Made by a program: the position numbers and the translations under genes
DNA from: Deltaproteobacteria bacterium
GTDB lineage: Bacteria > Myxococcota_A > UBA796 > SXON01
DNA: 64,000 bases
Direction of reading: 5' to 3'
Assembly (NCBI GenBank): GCA_947484175.1
Contig: CANKOI010000001.1
Span: forward strand, 83,752-147,751
Shown here: positions 12,201-21,512 of the stretch, piece after piece
Layout of the letters: each line of letters begins with the position of its first letter
How positions within the stretch are numbered: position 1 is the first letter of the stretch
The notes under the pieces: generated by a model
The model's input: only the letters and a program-made list of their open reading frames with translations
Told to the model about the DNA's origin: nothing
Database searches by the model: none

Positions 12201-12901
12201 CCGTACTTGAAGAGGCGGGCTTCGCGGGTCCACAAGTCCATGATGCCGCCGTCATTCACCAGATCGTCGGTGACGCTCTGGATGAAGCAGGCGTGGGGCT
12301 GGGGGCGCTCGTACGCCGACGCCGACGCCACCAGCTTGCCCGTTCGGTCGTCGACGTAGTGGTGGCCCTGAGCGGGGCCGTCGATGCCGTAGGCCCAGTG
12401 CAGGCCGGTGTTGAACCACTGCGGGCTGTTCGGCGCGCACATCTGAGCGGCGAGCATGAACCGCAGCTCGTCGTAGAAGGTCTGGGCCTGCGCTTCGTCG
12501 CCGAACAGACCGTCCTTCCAGCCCCAATAGGTCCAGCACCCGGCGAGGCGGTCAAAAACCTGGCGCGCGTCGCGCTCTCCGCCGAAACGACGGTCGGCCG
12601 GCAGGGCGGCCATCTGCGCCTCGTCTGGCGCGCGGCGCTGCAGCCACTCGGGCACGCCCTTTTCTGCCACCGGCTTGGTGACCGCAGGCACCCCGGCCTT
12701 GCGGAAGTACTTCTGAGCGAGGATGTCGACCGCCACCTGACTCCAGGTGGCGGGAACTTGCACGCCGTCGGCCTCGAAAACGAGGCTTCCATCCGGGTTC
12801 CGGATTTCCGAACGGCGGCCGACCCACGTGAGGAGGTCGTAAGGTGAGCTGGAAGGGGAGGTGAAACGGCGGGAAATTTGCATGGGGTCTTGACTCCGCA
12901 A
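9272..12901 (-). CDS. nrdJ: Vitamin B12-dependent ribonucleotide reductase (class II)
   Basis: [71 protein letters not shown]-terminal zinc-ribbon-like [28 protein letters not shown]; start could be 12883. Confidence 0.95.
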   Translation of the reverse strand: MRSQDPMQISRRFTSPSSSPYDLLTWVGRRSEIRNPDGSLVFEADGVQVPATWSQVAVDILAQKYFRKAGVPAVTKPVAEKGVPEWLQRRAPDEAQMAALPADRRFGGERDARQVFDRLAGCWTYWGWKDGLFGDEAQAQTFYDELRFMLAAQMCAPNSPQWFNTGLHWAYGIDGPAQGHHYVDDRTGKLVASASAYERPQPHACFIQSVTDDLVNDGGIMDLWTREARLFKYGSGTGTNFSQLRGSGERLSGGGRSSGLMSFLRIGDRAAGAIKSGGTTRRAAKMVTLDLDHPDIETFVNWKVVEEGKVAALVTGSKLNEKHLNTIFSATRAAEGLAEADRFDPNRNLTLRRAMREARAVGVHDNYIVRTVQFAKQGFTAIRCDSYDTDWDGEGYASVAGQNSNNSVRIPNTFMDALLRDEEWKLTQRTSGKVVKTLRATELWDTISLAAWSCADPGVQFDTTINDWHTCPEDGRINASNPCSEYMFLDDTACNLASLNLMRFFEPVSGTFDLDGYVHGVHLWTTVLEISVGMAQYPSPKIAELSWKFRTLGLGYANLGALLMVMGIPYDSQDGRAICAALSAILTGESYAQSARIAAERGPFPGYKKNRAAMLRVIRNHRRAAFNAPSTEYEGLAIKPVGLVAEHAPALLTDAARKAWDEALRLGEAHGYRNAQVTVIAPTGTIGLVMDCDTTGVEPDFALVKFKKLAGGGYFKIVNESVAPALRHLGYSEPQIAAIVDFARGRGSLRGAPGINHESLRAKGFDDVTLAKVEKALPTAFDIKFAFSKFNLGATFCKNVLRIDPDAPDLLVALGFSRDQVDAANAWACGTMSIEGSPGLKPEHLPVFDCANRCGRTGTRFISSEAHIRMMAACQPFISGAISKTINMPNDATIADVKNAYLMSWRLGIKANALYRDGSKLSQPLSSQFADSLMSALDLGESEVVEAPLAALPQQDQVMHVAEKLVVRYLAKRRRLPDRRRGYTQKALVGGHKVFLRTGEYDDGTIGEIFVDMHKEGAAFRSLMNSFAIAVSIGLQHGVPLEKFVDQFVFSRFEPNGPVRGHDRIKMATSIIDYMFRDLAVNYLGRNDLAHVDEEQLRHDTLHKTGEETRWNEEEEVSVRNVMLSDVAVEVDAAPVAAGVLRREDSAVRIQLNGGAGATAPANPKLQLIRDAKARGYEGDSCPECGSLTMVRNGSCLKCVSCGGTSGCS

Positions 12902-12989
12902 GAGCTGCGCGTCGGGGGAGGGCGAAGCCCACAGGGCTTGCCCGTGGAGAGAGAGTATGAAATGTCGCGTGCGCGGTCAAGAGCCAGAG

Positions 12990-13005
12990 GCACAAGATGT
13001 TGTGT
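12990..13005. promoter_or_regulatory. Candidate NrdR box 1 upstream of nrdJ
   Basis: gcacaagatgttgtgt, 13/16 to the recalled consensus acaCwAtATaTwGtgt. Confidence 0.7.
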
Positions 13006-13021
13006 CTTCCTGAAGATACAC

Positions 13022-13037
13022 CCACTACATGCTGTGT
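13022..13037. promoter_or_regulatory. Candidate NrdR box 2 upstream of nrdJ
   Basis: ccactacatgctgtgt, 12/16 to the same consensus; 16-bp linker to box 1. Confidence 0.65.
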
Positions 13038-13044
13038 CCACAGC

Positions 13045-13080
13045 TTATCCATAGCCGCGGCGACGGTTATCCATAGCCGG
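13045..13080. repeat. Direct repeat of ttatccatagccg (13045-13057 and 13068-13080)
   Basis: Two exact 13-bp copies, 23 bp apart. Confidence 0.8.
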
Positions 13081-13133
13081 GAATCTTAATTCTCCAAGAA
13101 GTGGAAATTCGGCACAGGCGCGATTCGGCGCGC

Positions 13134-14375
13134 TCAGTACGAGAACAGCATGGTGCCGAGGCACATCTCGTCGCCGGTGCCCTCGCCCCAGTTCACATCT
13201 TCGTCGGTGGGGTTGTCCCAGGTGCAGGAAACGGTGAGCACGTCGCCCTTCTTCACGGTGACCGGCTCGGAGAGCACGTACGTGCGCTGCCAGTTGAAGT
13301 CCCAGTCTTCGATGGTCAGCAGGCAGCTCTTGTCGCCCCCCTCGTGCTCCACTTCCAGAAACGCGCTCCGCCCCAACTGGTGCATGTGGAGACTGGCGGT
13401 GTGTACCTGGAAGGTGCCCCACGTGTCGGCGAGCGAGAAGCTGTGGGTGGTGCCCTCGCTGTTCGCGGGGATGTCCATGCCCGACCCGTCGAGCCAGCGG
13501 GGGTTCGTCCACGGCTGGATGTAGGCGGGGCTCTCCACCTCCTCGCTCACCATCACTTCCATCTTCGTGAGGTCGGGCTCGGTGTCGCCGCTGCGGTTGT
13601 TGTAGTGCACCTGGAGCACCACCTCGCTGTCGGCGCGCATCGGGATGCCCGTGCCGTTGGGGAACTCCCCGTTCACGCCGCCGGGGGCCCAGGCACCGAG
13701 CCATTCGGCGTCGGCCTGATTGGAGAGCCCGGGGCCGCCGTAGCAGGTCCAGCCGGGGTCGGTGTCGGCGTCGTCGAGCGCGCGGTACTCGTCGAGCTGG
13801 CTTGCGGGTGCGATGTAGGCGATCACGTGGTGAACGAGGGCGGCGTTGCCCGGAAGCATGCGGTAGCCGGTGACGTAGGTCGACTCGGCGCGTGGCCAGT
13901 CCATGAGGAAGCAGCGGTAGTCATCGTCCACTCCGGCGGCCGGGGAGTAGGCGACGGGGAGCTCGAGGGTTTCGTCCACGCGCGGGAGCACGGAGCTGGG
14001 TGGCGCGCCAGGGGCGCTGTCGGCCGCGTTGCCTTCGGGGGCGCCGGCGTCGGACCACGAGCGGAGCCGCTTGATCGCCGCTGCGGAGAGGGAAGGATCG
14101 CCTTCGTAGTCGTTGCACCCCTCCACCGCCTTCCAGGGCGGCATGCGGCGGGCCTCGACGGCGTCGGCGATGGCGCCCGCCATGGGGGCCGCGGTGGCGT
14201 AGCTGTCGAGCGGAAAACCGCCGACACCGCCCGCCACGTGGCAGCCGGAGCACGACTGAGTGAGGATCGGCTCCACATCGCCGTACCACGCCACGTCGGG
14301 GGCGACGCCGCTGTCTGGGGGGGCGGAGTCTGCGTCGGGAGCGCAGGCAAACAGGGCGAAGAGCAGCACGGTCAC
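13134..14375 (-). CDS. Secreted cytochrome c-like / copper type II monooxygenase (PHM-like) fusion
   Basis: GTG start at 14375 in a 4-nt GTGA overlap with the upstream gene; CSGCH; HHVIAYI, HMHQLG and EMCLGTMLFSY resemble PHM-type copper motifs. Confidence 0.75.
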   Translation of the reverse strand: MTVLLFALFACAPDADSAPPDSGVAPDVAWYGDVEPILTQSCSGCHVAGGVGGFPLDSYATAAPMAGAIADAVEARRMPPWKAVEGCNDYEGDPSLSAAAIKRLRSWSDAGAPEGNAADSAPGAPPSSVLPRVDETLELPVAYSPAAGVDDDYRCFLMDWPRAESTYVTGYRMLPGNAALVHHVIAYIAPASQLDEYRALDDADTDPGWTCYGGPGLSNQADAEWLGAWAPGGVNGEFPNGTGIPMRADSEVVLQVHYNNRSGDTEPDLTKMEVMVSEEVESPAYIQPWTNPRWLDGSGMDIPANSEGTTHSFSLADTWGTFQVHTASLHMHQLGRSAFLEVEHEGGDKSCLLTIEDWDFNWQRTYVLSEPVTVKKGDVLTVSCTWDNPTDEDVNWGEGTGDEMCLGTMLFSY

Positions 14376-15493
14376 TCCGGGAGGCGTGGGGGGGCGGGAA
14401 CGGGGTCTGCCGTGCCGACGCGAATCCGGCCCTCGGCGTCGGCCACCAGCACGACGCTGCCGTCCCAGCCGGTGGCGTAGATCGCGTGGTCGATGGGGGT
14501 GTCCACGAACGATTTCATGGCGATGCCCACGGGGCGAAGCGCCTCGGTGCGCGGCCCCGTCACCCCGGACTCCAGCATGGCCAAAAGCTTCTCGCGGGGG
14601 TGGCCGTAGGCCCAGGCGGTCCAGCTGTGTTTGCGCGTGGAGGGCCCCACCTCCATCACCGCCCACTGCGGGGTCATCGCCGCCAAAAGGTCTGTGGTGG
14701 TGCCATTGTGCGATCCGTGGTGGCCCACTTGGTAGATGTCGACGTCGAGCAGCGGGCCGCGCGTGCGCACGAGCTCCTTGATCGCGATCTCCTCGAGATC
14801 GCCCGTGACGAGGAGCGAGGCGGCGCCGAAGTCTACGCGGGTCACGACGCTGTGATTGTTGTCGTTGTCGAAGTGCGCGCCGCCGTAGTCGTTCTCGCCC
14901 CAGCCCGGGTCGCCATCGAGGGCGCCCCAGAGGGCTTGCACGCTCGGGTCGACCCCATCACACTGCAAAAAAGGGTCGAGCCCCGGCGTTCGGAGGGCGG
15001 CGTCGGGCGCGGGGAAGTCGCGGAGCCGGACGACCGTGTGTTCCACCTCCGGGTGCGCCCGCAAGAAGTCATGGACGCCCGCCATCACCACCACGGCGTC
15101 AGTCTGGAGCGCCTCGCGGCCACCCTCCACCAGCGAGCGGACCGTGAAGCCTTGGAGCACGGCCGTAGCGCCACGAACGTGGTCGATGTGGGGGTGGGTA
15201 AGCAGCAGCACGTCGAGCACCCGGTTGAGGTCGGTGCGCCTCGCAAAAAACGCCTCCAGATAGGCCAAGAGCGACGGTACACTGTGGAAAGAGTTGTTTT
15301 CTTCGCCGCCGGTGTCGATGAGCATCGCGCCGCAGGGCAGCTCAACGAGCGTGGCTGCGCCTTGCCCCACGTCGATGAAGTGGATTCGCAGCTCGGGAGG
15401 GGGGGGCGGGGGCAGGAGCGTTTCGGCCTGCACCGGGGTGAGGCCGAGGAGGCCGAACAGCGCGATGGGGGCAACGAAGGCGGGGGGGCGCAC
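14372..15493 (-). CDS. ComEC/Rec2-like MBL-fold hydrolase with signal peptide
   Basis: HFIDVGQGAATLVELPCGAMLIDTGG, LLTHPHIDHVRGA, VGHHGSHNGTT. Confidence 0.85.
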   Translation of the reverse strand: MRPPAFVAPIALFGLLGLTPVQAETLLPPPPPPELRIHFIDVGQGAATLVELPCGAMLIDTGGEENNSFHSVPSLLAYLEAFFARRTDLNRVLDVLLLTHPHIDHVRGATAVLQGFTVRSLVEGGREALQTDAVVVMAGVHDFLRAHPEVEHTVVRLRDFPAPDAALRTPGLDPFLQCDGVDPSVQALWGALDGDPGWGENDYGGAHFDNDNNHSVVTRVDFGAASLLVTGDLEEIAIKELVRTRGPLLDVDIYQVGHHGSHNGTTTDLLAAMTPQWAVMEVGPSTRKHSWTAWAYGHPREKLLAMLESGVTGPRTEALRPVGIAMKSFVDTPIDHAIYATGWDGSVVLVADAEGRIRVGTADPVPAPPRLPE

Positions 15494-15545
15494 CGCGGCA
15501 ACGTAGCCCAGGAGCGCCGCGCGATGGGGGCGATAGGGGGGGCGG

Positions 15546-16238
15546 ATGGTGGACGAGCGGGAGGTGAACGAGTTTTTTGAGCGCTGGGCCGGGCTTCACC
15601 TCGCTGCGCTCGGCCACGCTGCCAACCGGGACGCCCTCGACCTGTGCCCCTTGGGCGTGCCTGCCCGCTTCTATGATGCCGTAGCGCACCCCGAACTCGT
15701 GCGAGCCTACGCGGCGGCGAACGCCCGGGCCTTTCCCGGCCCGTTGGCGTTGCCAGGCTGGGTGCTGGCCGACCTGTACGTGATGCCGGGTGCGGTGGCC
15801 CTCCTCGTGGACGGTACCGGGGCGATCGCCGCCGCGTGGTGCGGGGTTCCCACGGTCGTGGAGGGCGAGGTGATGGGCGTTTCGCTGTTCGCCGAGCCCG
15901 CGGGTCGCGGCGCCGCATCCGTGGTGAAACGGCTCGGCCTGGCGATGCTCCGGGCGCGCACCCAGCGGGGCATCACCCAGTGGACGAGCCGCTCCCTGCG
16001 CGCCCACACCCGGCTCGGCGCGCTCGATGTGCTCGGCCCCGCCCCGGCCGTTCACGGCGCGGCGGCGGACAGCTTCGTGTACCGCTGCCGAATCGGAATG
16101 GAAGGGGGGACCCCCACGGAGACGGCGCCCCCCCACGATGGGCCGGCCCTCGCCGCCGCGGCGGCGGGTGGCGTACGGATTCAGGTGGTCTCGCCGGGAC
16201 TCGACGCGGCGGGGCGCTTGGTGATCCGGCGCGGATAG
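15546..16238 (+). CDS. Hypothetical protein
   Basis: 230-aa ORF between convergent/divergent neighbours; no family recognised. Confidence 0.55.
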   Translation: MVDEREVNEFFERWAGLHLAALGHAANRDALDLCPLGVPARFYDAVAHPELVRAYAAANARAFPGPLALPGWVLADLYVMPGAVALLVDGTGAIAAAWCGVPTVVEGEVMGVSLFAEPAGRGAASVVKRLGLAMLRARTQRGITQWTSRSLRAHTRLGALDVLGPAPAVHGAAADSFVYRCRIGMEGGTPTETAPPHDGPALAAAAAGGVRIQVVSPGLDAAGRLVIRRG

Positions 16239-16345
16239 AGGCGCCGCCCCCGGAGGCGCTGCGACGTGCCGGGAGCCGCCTCGCCCCCACGTTGCCGGGC
16301 TTCGCACGTCGCCCCTTCCCCGCCGGTCGGGCTATGCGGGCCGCG

Positions 16346-17206
16346 ATGTCCACACGCCTCGTCATCTTCGACTTCGATGGAACCCTCACCGACATCGTCG
16401 CAGAGGGCCGCCAGTTCGAAGCGGCCTACACTCGGGCGGTGAGGGAGCTGTTTGGCGCGGTGCGGCTCCCCGCATGGCGCCAGGCCTTGGCGAGTGTCGT
16501 GGCCGAGGCTCCCGAACTGGGCTGGGACATGGGCAGCGGCGCCACGGCCCCGGGCGACGCCGACCCCTACATCACCGCTACCCTCGCCCTCGCGCGCTTT
16601 GCCCGCGCCGAGCGCCTGCCGATCCTCGGGAGCGAGGAGCCGGCACACGAGGCCGTGCGCAGCGCCTTGGGTGGGGCGCTGTACCACGCGGCCTACGCGG
16701 AGATCACGCCCACCTTCCGGCCCGAGGCGCGGCGGGTGATCGAGGAGGTGGCGGGGCGAGTTCCCCATGTGCGCATCGTGACCAATTCCAGCACGGCGAA
16801 GGTCACTGAGAAGCTGGCCCATCTTTCGTTGTCGGTGCAGGTACAGGTCGACGGTGACGCACGAAAATTTGAGGTGAGCGAGCCTAGCTCCAACCTCTCG
16901 GCGATGGCGGGCGTGCCGGTGTGGTGGCGGCTGCCGTCACTCCAACGGCCGATCTTGCCGCGGCGCGGGCGGTACTTCGACGTGTTGTCGAGGGTGTGGA
17001 GCGAGACGGGCACCACCCCGGCCGAAACGCTCGTGGTCGGTGACATCGTAGAGCTGGACCTCGTCCTGCCCGCACTCCTTGGCGCGGCGGTCCACTACGT
17101 AGAGCGGCCGCGAGGGCACGCCTACGAGGCGGAGGTGCTGGCCGAACTGGGCAGCAGGGGCGGCACGAGCCCCACGCTGGAGGGGGTACTCGAGCGCCTA
17201 GATTAG
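16346..17206 (+). CDS. HAD-superfamily hydrolase
   Basis: MSTRLVIFDFDGTLTD motif I, RIVTNSS, LVVGDIVELD; in-frame ATG also at 16334. Confidence 0.8.
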   Translation: MSTRLVIFDFDGTLTDIVAEGRQFEAAYTRAVRELFGAVRLPAWRQALASVVAEAPELGWDMGSGATAPGDADPYITATLALARFARAERLPILGSEEPAHEAVRSALGGALYHAAYAEITPTFRPEARRVIEEVAGRVPHVRIVTNSSTAKVTEKLAHLSLSVQVQVDGDARKFEVSEPSSNLSAMAGVPVWWRLPSLQRPILPRRGRYFDVLSRVWSETGTTPAETLVVGDIVELDLVLPALLGAAVHYVERPRGHAYEAEVLAELGSRGGTSPTLEGVLERLD

Positions 17207-18558
17207 GGCGCGCAGGTCACTGGCGCGGTGCCGGTGCAGCCCGTGGGGTCGCAGTAGACCGTGTCGGTGAGGGCCGCGGCGTTGCCGAAGCACCACGCGT
17301 TGTCGGCATGTGGCTGGCGGTCGATGTCTTCGGGGTCGTTGTCGTCTACGCCGGCATCCCCCCAGTCACAGCCGGTCGTCTCCATCGAGCCGTCGTTCTT
17401 GCTCGAGAAGTAGTAGCCACCGGCGATCGGCGCGGAGTTGCCCACGATGCCGGCGGCGCCGAGCGCGGTGCCTACGCAGCTGAGCTCGCCGTTGGCCTGT
17501 ACCCACACCCCACCGCCCACCTCGGTCGCCTCGTTGCCGATGATCAGGCTGTCATGGAGCGCCATCGAGGCGAAGTCCTTGAGCGCCACCCCGCCGCCGT
17601 AGGCCGTGCGGTTGCCGGTGATGATCGAGTCGCGGAGCGTGACGTTGGGCGCGGCGCTCACGGCGCCCGCCTGAGCGACGGCCATCCCGCCCCCCTTCGT
17701 GCCGTCTTCGCTGCCCACACCGCCCGTAATCGTGAGCCCCTCAATGGTGAGGGTGGTGTCGGTCACGGCGATCACGGAGCCGGTGGCGCCGCCGGTCGTT
17801 CCGCCGGTCGTGAGGGTGGTCAGGTCGGGGCCGGCGATGCCCACGACACTCAGATCACTTCCGAGATTGGCAAGTACAATCTTGGTGTACCAAGTGCCTT
17901 CGCAGAGGTAGACCGTGCCGTCGGAGACCTCGACTTGGTAGCCGGTCTGGTCGCCGATGGTGGTGGGAGCGGCGGCCGTACCTGCCGCGAGCGCAGCGGA
18001 GACGTCGAGGACGGTACCGTCCGTGGCCACCCAAGAGGCCGTGAGCGGGTCGTCAGCGGTGCCGGAGCAGTCCTCGTCCACACCGGAGCAGAGGTCGAGC
18101 GCGGAGGGGTTCACGGCGGCCGCCGCATCGTTGCAGTCGGTGTTGTCCGCCACGTGGCCCGCGGGCTCGGTGCAGCTGTGGGTGCTGGAGCCTGGGTCGC
18201 CGTAGCTGTCGCCATCCACATCGGCGAACCAGTCGCTGCCCAGGCCCTCGTCGGTCACGCCGTCGCAGTTGTCGTCGAATCCGTTGCAGGCCTCTACGCC
18301 AAGGGGGCTTACGGCGGCAGTTGCGTCGTCGCAGTCGTCGGCGTTCTCGACAGGATGCGGCGGCGGAGTTTCGCAGGAGGTGAAGGCGGCGCCCGCGCCG
18401 AAGCCGTCTCCATCGGCGTCCTCGTACACCAGACCTCCGGTGTCGGCACAGTCTCCGCCCGTTTCGCCGCCGGAGTCGACCTTCGGGTCATCGCTGTCGG
18501 ATTTGTCGGTGTTGGGGCAGCCCGCGAGGAGGAGAGTGGCCAATAAGGAACGGATCAT
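17203..18558 (-). CDS. Lipoprotein with MopE-type Asp-rich motifs and putative parallel beta-helix
   Basis: LLLAGCPNTDKSD lipobox; repeated DADGDGFG / CNGFDDNCDGVTDEG / VDGDSYGD; ITGNRTAYGGGVALKD-type repeats. Confidence 0.8.
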   Translation of the reverse strand: MIRSLLATLLLAGCPNTDKSDSDDPKVDSGGETGGDCADTGGLVYEDADGDGFGAGAAFTSCETPPPHPVENADDCDDATAAVSPLGVEACNGFDDNCDGVTDEGLGSDWFADVDGDSYGDPGSSTHSCTEPAGHVADNTDCNDAAAAVNPSALDLCSGVDEDCSGTADDPLTASWVATDGTVLDVSAALAAGTAAAPTTIGDQTGYQVEVSDGTVYLCEGTWYTKIVLANLGSDLSVVGIAGPDLTTLTTGGTTGGATGSVIAVTDTTLTIEGLTITGGVGSEDGTKGGGMAVAQAGAVSAAPNVTLRDSIITGNRTAYGGGVALKDFASMALHDSLIIGNEATEVGGGVWVQANGELSCVGTALGAAGIVGNSAPIAGGYYFSSKNDGSMETTGCDWGDAGVDDNDPEDIDRQPHADNAWCFGNAAALTDTVYCDPTGCTGTAPVTCAP

Positions 18559-18624
18559 GTGTTGAACATAGCCCGGAGTTCGGCTGCAAAGCGCAAACTA
18601 TCTGTGTTCCCCTGAGCGGGGCGC

Positions 18625-19689
18625 TCAGGTGTCGAGGAGTCGGTCGACATAGGCGCGGAGTGCCGCGCCCGAGAGGTCTGGAATGGAGACGCCGAGATCG
18701 GCCAAGAGCCCGTGGGCATTCGTGCAGTCGAAGCTGAGATCGCTGGCGAGGTACACGAAGGGGTGGCCGAGCGCGGCATGCGCGCGAGCTTCGAGGCGGG
18801 TGGGGTTGCGGACGGCGCCGAGGCGCGGCGTCTGCACGCGGAGCCCCGGGAACCCCGTCCGGTCGGCGAGGGCGGCGAAGAAGGCCTCCTGAGTTGGCGG
18901 GTGGGCAAGGAGGTGGAAAGAACGATCGGCGGCGGCGGAGGACGTGACGAGCGCAGCGGCGGCCCCCCCGACCCAAGCGGACGGGGAGAGAGCAAGCCGG
19001 GCTCCCCGGATTCCGGGCACGCGCAGCTGGCTGCGCCAGTTGCGAGGGTTCCAGGCCTCCGTGGCGAGGAACCCACCTAGCGTGGTGAAGCAGTCGGGAT
19101 GGCCTTGGCTGTCGAGGCCGTCTACATGGCCGAGGCGCAGCACGAGCGCCTCCGTCCCGATGCGGGCGCACGCCGCCCGCACGGCCAGCTCGGCCTCCAA
19201 CATCCCCTCCTCGCCTGCGTTGTGGAAGGATTGGCCGACGTCGTACTCGCCCTCGTACGCCCGCCCGCCGCGCGCGCCCGCGACGTGCACCGTGGAGAGG
19301 AGTACAAAGCGCCGGGGGCGCAGCGCCGAGATGAGCTCTAGCGCGCCGTGTACGTTCCGTCGGCGCTGGCCGCGGGCGTCCTGGGGGAAGAACGCGCCGT
19401 CGAGGGCGGCGTGAACGACCACCTCCCAACTGCCGCTCATCAGGGCGCCCGTTCGCCCTCCCAGTTCCGCCTCGACGAGCGGCAGTTCACCCGCGCCCAC
19501 GGCCGTCGCGCGTGCGTCGGCCGCAAACGCGCCCCGCGGACGTACCATCACGCTCAGCTCATGCCCGAGCGCGCCCAGCGGCCCGAACAACAGGCGCCCG
19601 ACCCGTCCGGTCACCCCAGTCAGCAGCAGCTTGGCCACGAATGCTCGGTAACCCACGCGGCGTGCCCGTTCCCGCACAAAGTTCCCCAT
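18625..19689 (-). CDS. NAD-dependent epimerase/dehydratase family protein
   Basis: KLLLTGVTGRVGRLLF Rossmann motif; RRFVLLSTVHVAG. Confidence 0.75.
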   Translation of the reverse strand: MGNFVRERARRVGYRAFVAKLLLTGVTGRVGRLLFGPLGALGHELSVMVRPRGAFAADARATAVGAGELPLVEAELGGRTGALMSGSWEVVVHAALDGAFFPQDARGQRRRNVHGALELISALRPRRFVLLSTVHVAGARGGRAYEGEYDVGQSFHNAGEEGMLEAELAVRAACARIGTEALVLRLGHVDGLDSQGHPDCFTTLGGFLATEAWNPRNWRSQLRVPGIRGARLALSPSAWVGGAAAALVTSSAAADRSFHLLAHPPTQEAFFAALADRTGFPGLRVQTPRLGAVRNPTRLEARAHAALGHPFVYLASDLSFDCTNAHGLLADLGVSIPDLSGAALRAYVDRLLDT

Positions 19690-19716
19690 GCTGCCGCACT
19701 CGCGTTAGCCGCGCAC

Positions 19717-20286
19717 ATGACCTCCTTCCGCTCGTCCGCGTTCGTCGTGACTCTCCTCCTACTGGTGCCGGCCCCTGTCGCCGCCAAGCCAGCAGCCGCG
19801 GACTGGATGGCGAAGCCCGCCATCTTCAGCAACGCCGACGTCATCAACGGCCGCGGTGCGGCGCTCACCGCCGGCGTGCTTGGGAAGGTGCCCGAGACGC
19901 TCCAAGCGCAATCCGCCTTGGTGACGCTCCTCGACAAGCAGGGCCTCAGCCAAGTGGAGATTCTCTGCAACACTTCCGGGATCTACGAGCTGCAGAACGG
20001 CTCCGAGTTTGGGCGCCGCTCTTCTCTGGGCAGTCTTCACGCGGCAGTGTTCTCCGCGGTGGTGGGCAACTCGGGGAGCGGTGGCGGTGGCGGCGCGTTT
20101 GGCCGCTTGGAGCTCGCCGCCAGCGCGGGTGAGAAGTCCTACGCTGAGTTCATCAAGGGGCGAGAAGCGGAAGACCTCGTGGTCACCCTCGGCTGGATGA
20201 TGAAGGAAGGCCCGCAGGTCTACGCCACCCTCTACAGCGACCGCATCGAGCTGAACGTCGAAGCGCCGAAAGCCGTGAAGAAGTAG
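19717..20286 (+). CDS. Hypothetical exported protein
   Basis: ATG at 19717 followed by a signal-peptide-like segment; 189 aa. Confidence 0.55.
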   Translation: MTSFRSSAFVVTLLLLVPAPVAAKPAAADWMAKPAIFSNADVINGRGAALTAGVLGKVPETLQAQSALVTLLDKQGLSQVEILCNTSGIYELQNGSEFGRRSSLGSLHAAVFSAVVGNSGSGGGGGAFGRLELAASAGEKSYAEFIKGREAEDLVVTLGWMMKEGPQVYATLYSDRIELNVEAPKAVKK

Positions 20287-20299
20287 GCGAGCGGCGCCG

Positions 20300-21490
20300 T
20301 CAGGCCACGACGCCCAGCTCGCGCCCCACCTTCACGAACGCCGCCACCGCCTGATCGATGTCGGGGATCGTGTGGGCGGCACTGAGCTGCACTCGGATGC
20401 GGGCCTGACCCTTCGGCACGACCGGAAAGCTGAAGCCGATCACGTAGATGCCTTCGGCGAGGAGGCGGGTGGCCATCTCCGTGGCGAGCCGGGCATCCCC
20501 CAAGAGGATCGGGCAGATGGGGTGGACACCCGGTCGGAGTTGGAACCCGGCGGCGGTCATGGCCGCGCGGAAGTGCGCCGTGTTGATTTCGAGGCGATCC
20601 CGGCGTTCCGTGCTCGCTGACAGGAGCTCGAACACCTTGATTGCGGCGCCCACGATCGGGGGCGCGACGGTGTTGCTGAACAGGTAGGGGCGGCTGCGCT
20701 GGCGCAGCAGGTCGATGACCTCCTGCCGGCCGCTGGTGAAGCCGCCTTGGCTGCCGCCGAGGGCCTTTCCCAGCGTGCTGGTGACAATGTCCACGCGGCC
20801 CATCACCCCGCAATGTTCGATGCTGCCGCGGCCGGTGCGGCCCACGAACCCCGTGGCGTGGCTGTCGTCGACCATCACCAGCGCCCCGTGGCGCTCCGCC
20901 ACGTCGCAGATGTCGGCGAGGGGGGCGATGTCCCCATCCATGGAGAACACGCCGTCCGTGGCCACCAGCTTGATGCGGGCGTCGGCGACGGAGGTGAGCT
21001 GGGCGTCGAGGTCGGCGAGGTCGAGGTGTTTGTAGCGGAGGCGTTTCGCCTTGGCGAGACGGATGCCGTCGATGATGCTGGCGTGGTTCAGTTCGTCGGA
21101 GATGATGGCGTCGTCTTCCCCGCAGAGGGTTTCGAACAGGCCTCCGTTGGCGTCGAAGCAGGAGCTGTAGAGGATGGTGTCGTCGGTGCCGAGGAACCGG
21201 GAAACGGCGGCTTCGAGCTCCTTGTGGATGTCTTGCGTGCCGCAGATGAAGCGTACGCTGGCCATGCCGAGGCCGTGGGAGTCGAGCGCGGCATGTGCGG
21301 CGTCGAGCAGGGCGGGATGATCGGCGAGCCCGAGGTAGTTGTTGGCGCAGAAGTTGAGCACCTCCGCGCCGCTCCGAACGCGGATTCGGCTCTGCTGCGG
21401 GGAGGTGATCACCCGCTCTTCCTTCCACGTGCCCGCCTCACGGATGGCGGTGAGGGCAGCGTTGAGCGGGGCCTTGGCGTGGTCGTACAT
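20300..21490 (-). CDS. kbl: Glycine C-acetyltransferase (2-amino-3-ketobutyrate CoA ligase)
   Basis: [76 protein letters not shown]. Confidence 0.93.
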   Translation of the reverse strand: MYDHAKAPLNAALTAIREAGTWKEERVITSPQQSRIRVRSGAEVLNFCANNYLGLADHPALLDAAHAALDSHGLGMASVRFICGTQDIHKELEAAVSRFLGTDDTILYSSCFDANGGLFETLCGEDDAIISDELNHASIIDGIRLAKAKRLRYKHLDLADLDAQLTSVADARIKLVATDGVFSMDGDIAPLADICDVAERHGALVMVDDSHATGFVGRTGRGSIEHCGVMGRVDIVTSTLGKALGGSQGGFTSGRQEVIDLLRQRSRPYLFSNTVAPPIVGAAIKVFELLSASTERRDRLEINTAHFRAAMTAAGFQLRPGVHPICPILLGDARLATEMATRLLAEGIYVIGFSFPVVPKGQARIRVQLSAAHTIPDIDQAVAAFVKVGRELGVVA

Positions 21491-21512
21491 GGGGGTCCGG
21501 CTAACCCGCGGC

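Noticed and set aside
11495-12847. 450-aa plus-strand ORF
   Set aside because: Antisense shadow of nrdJ
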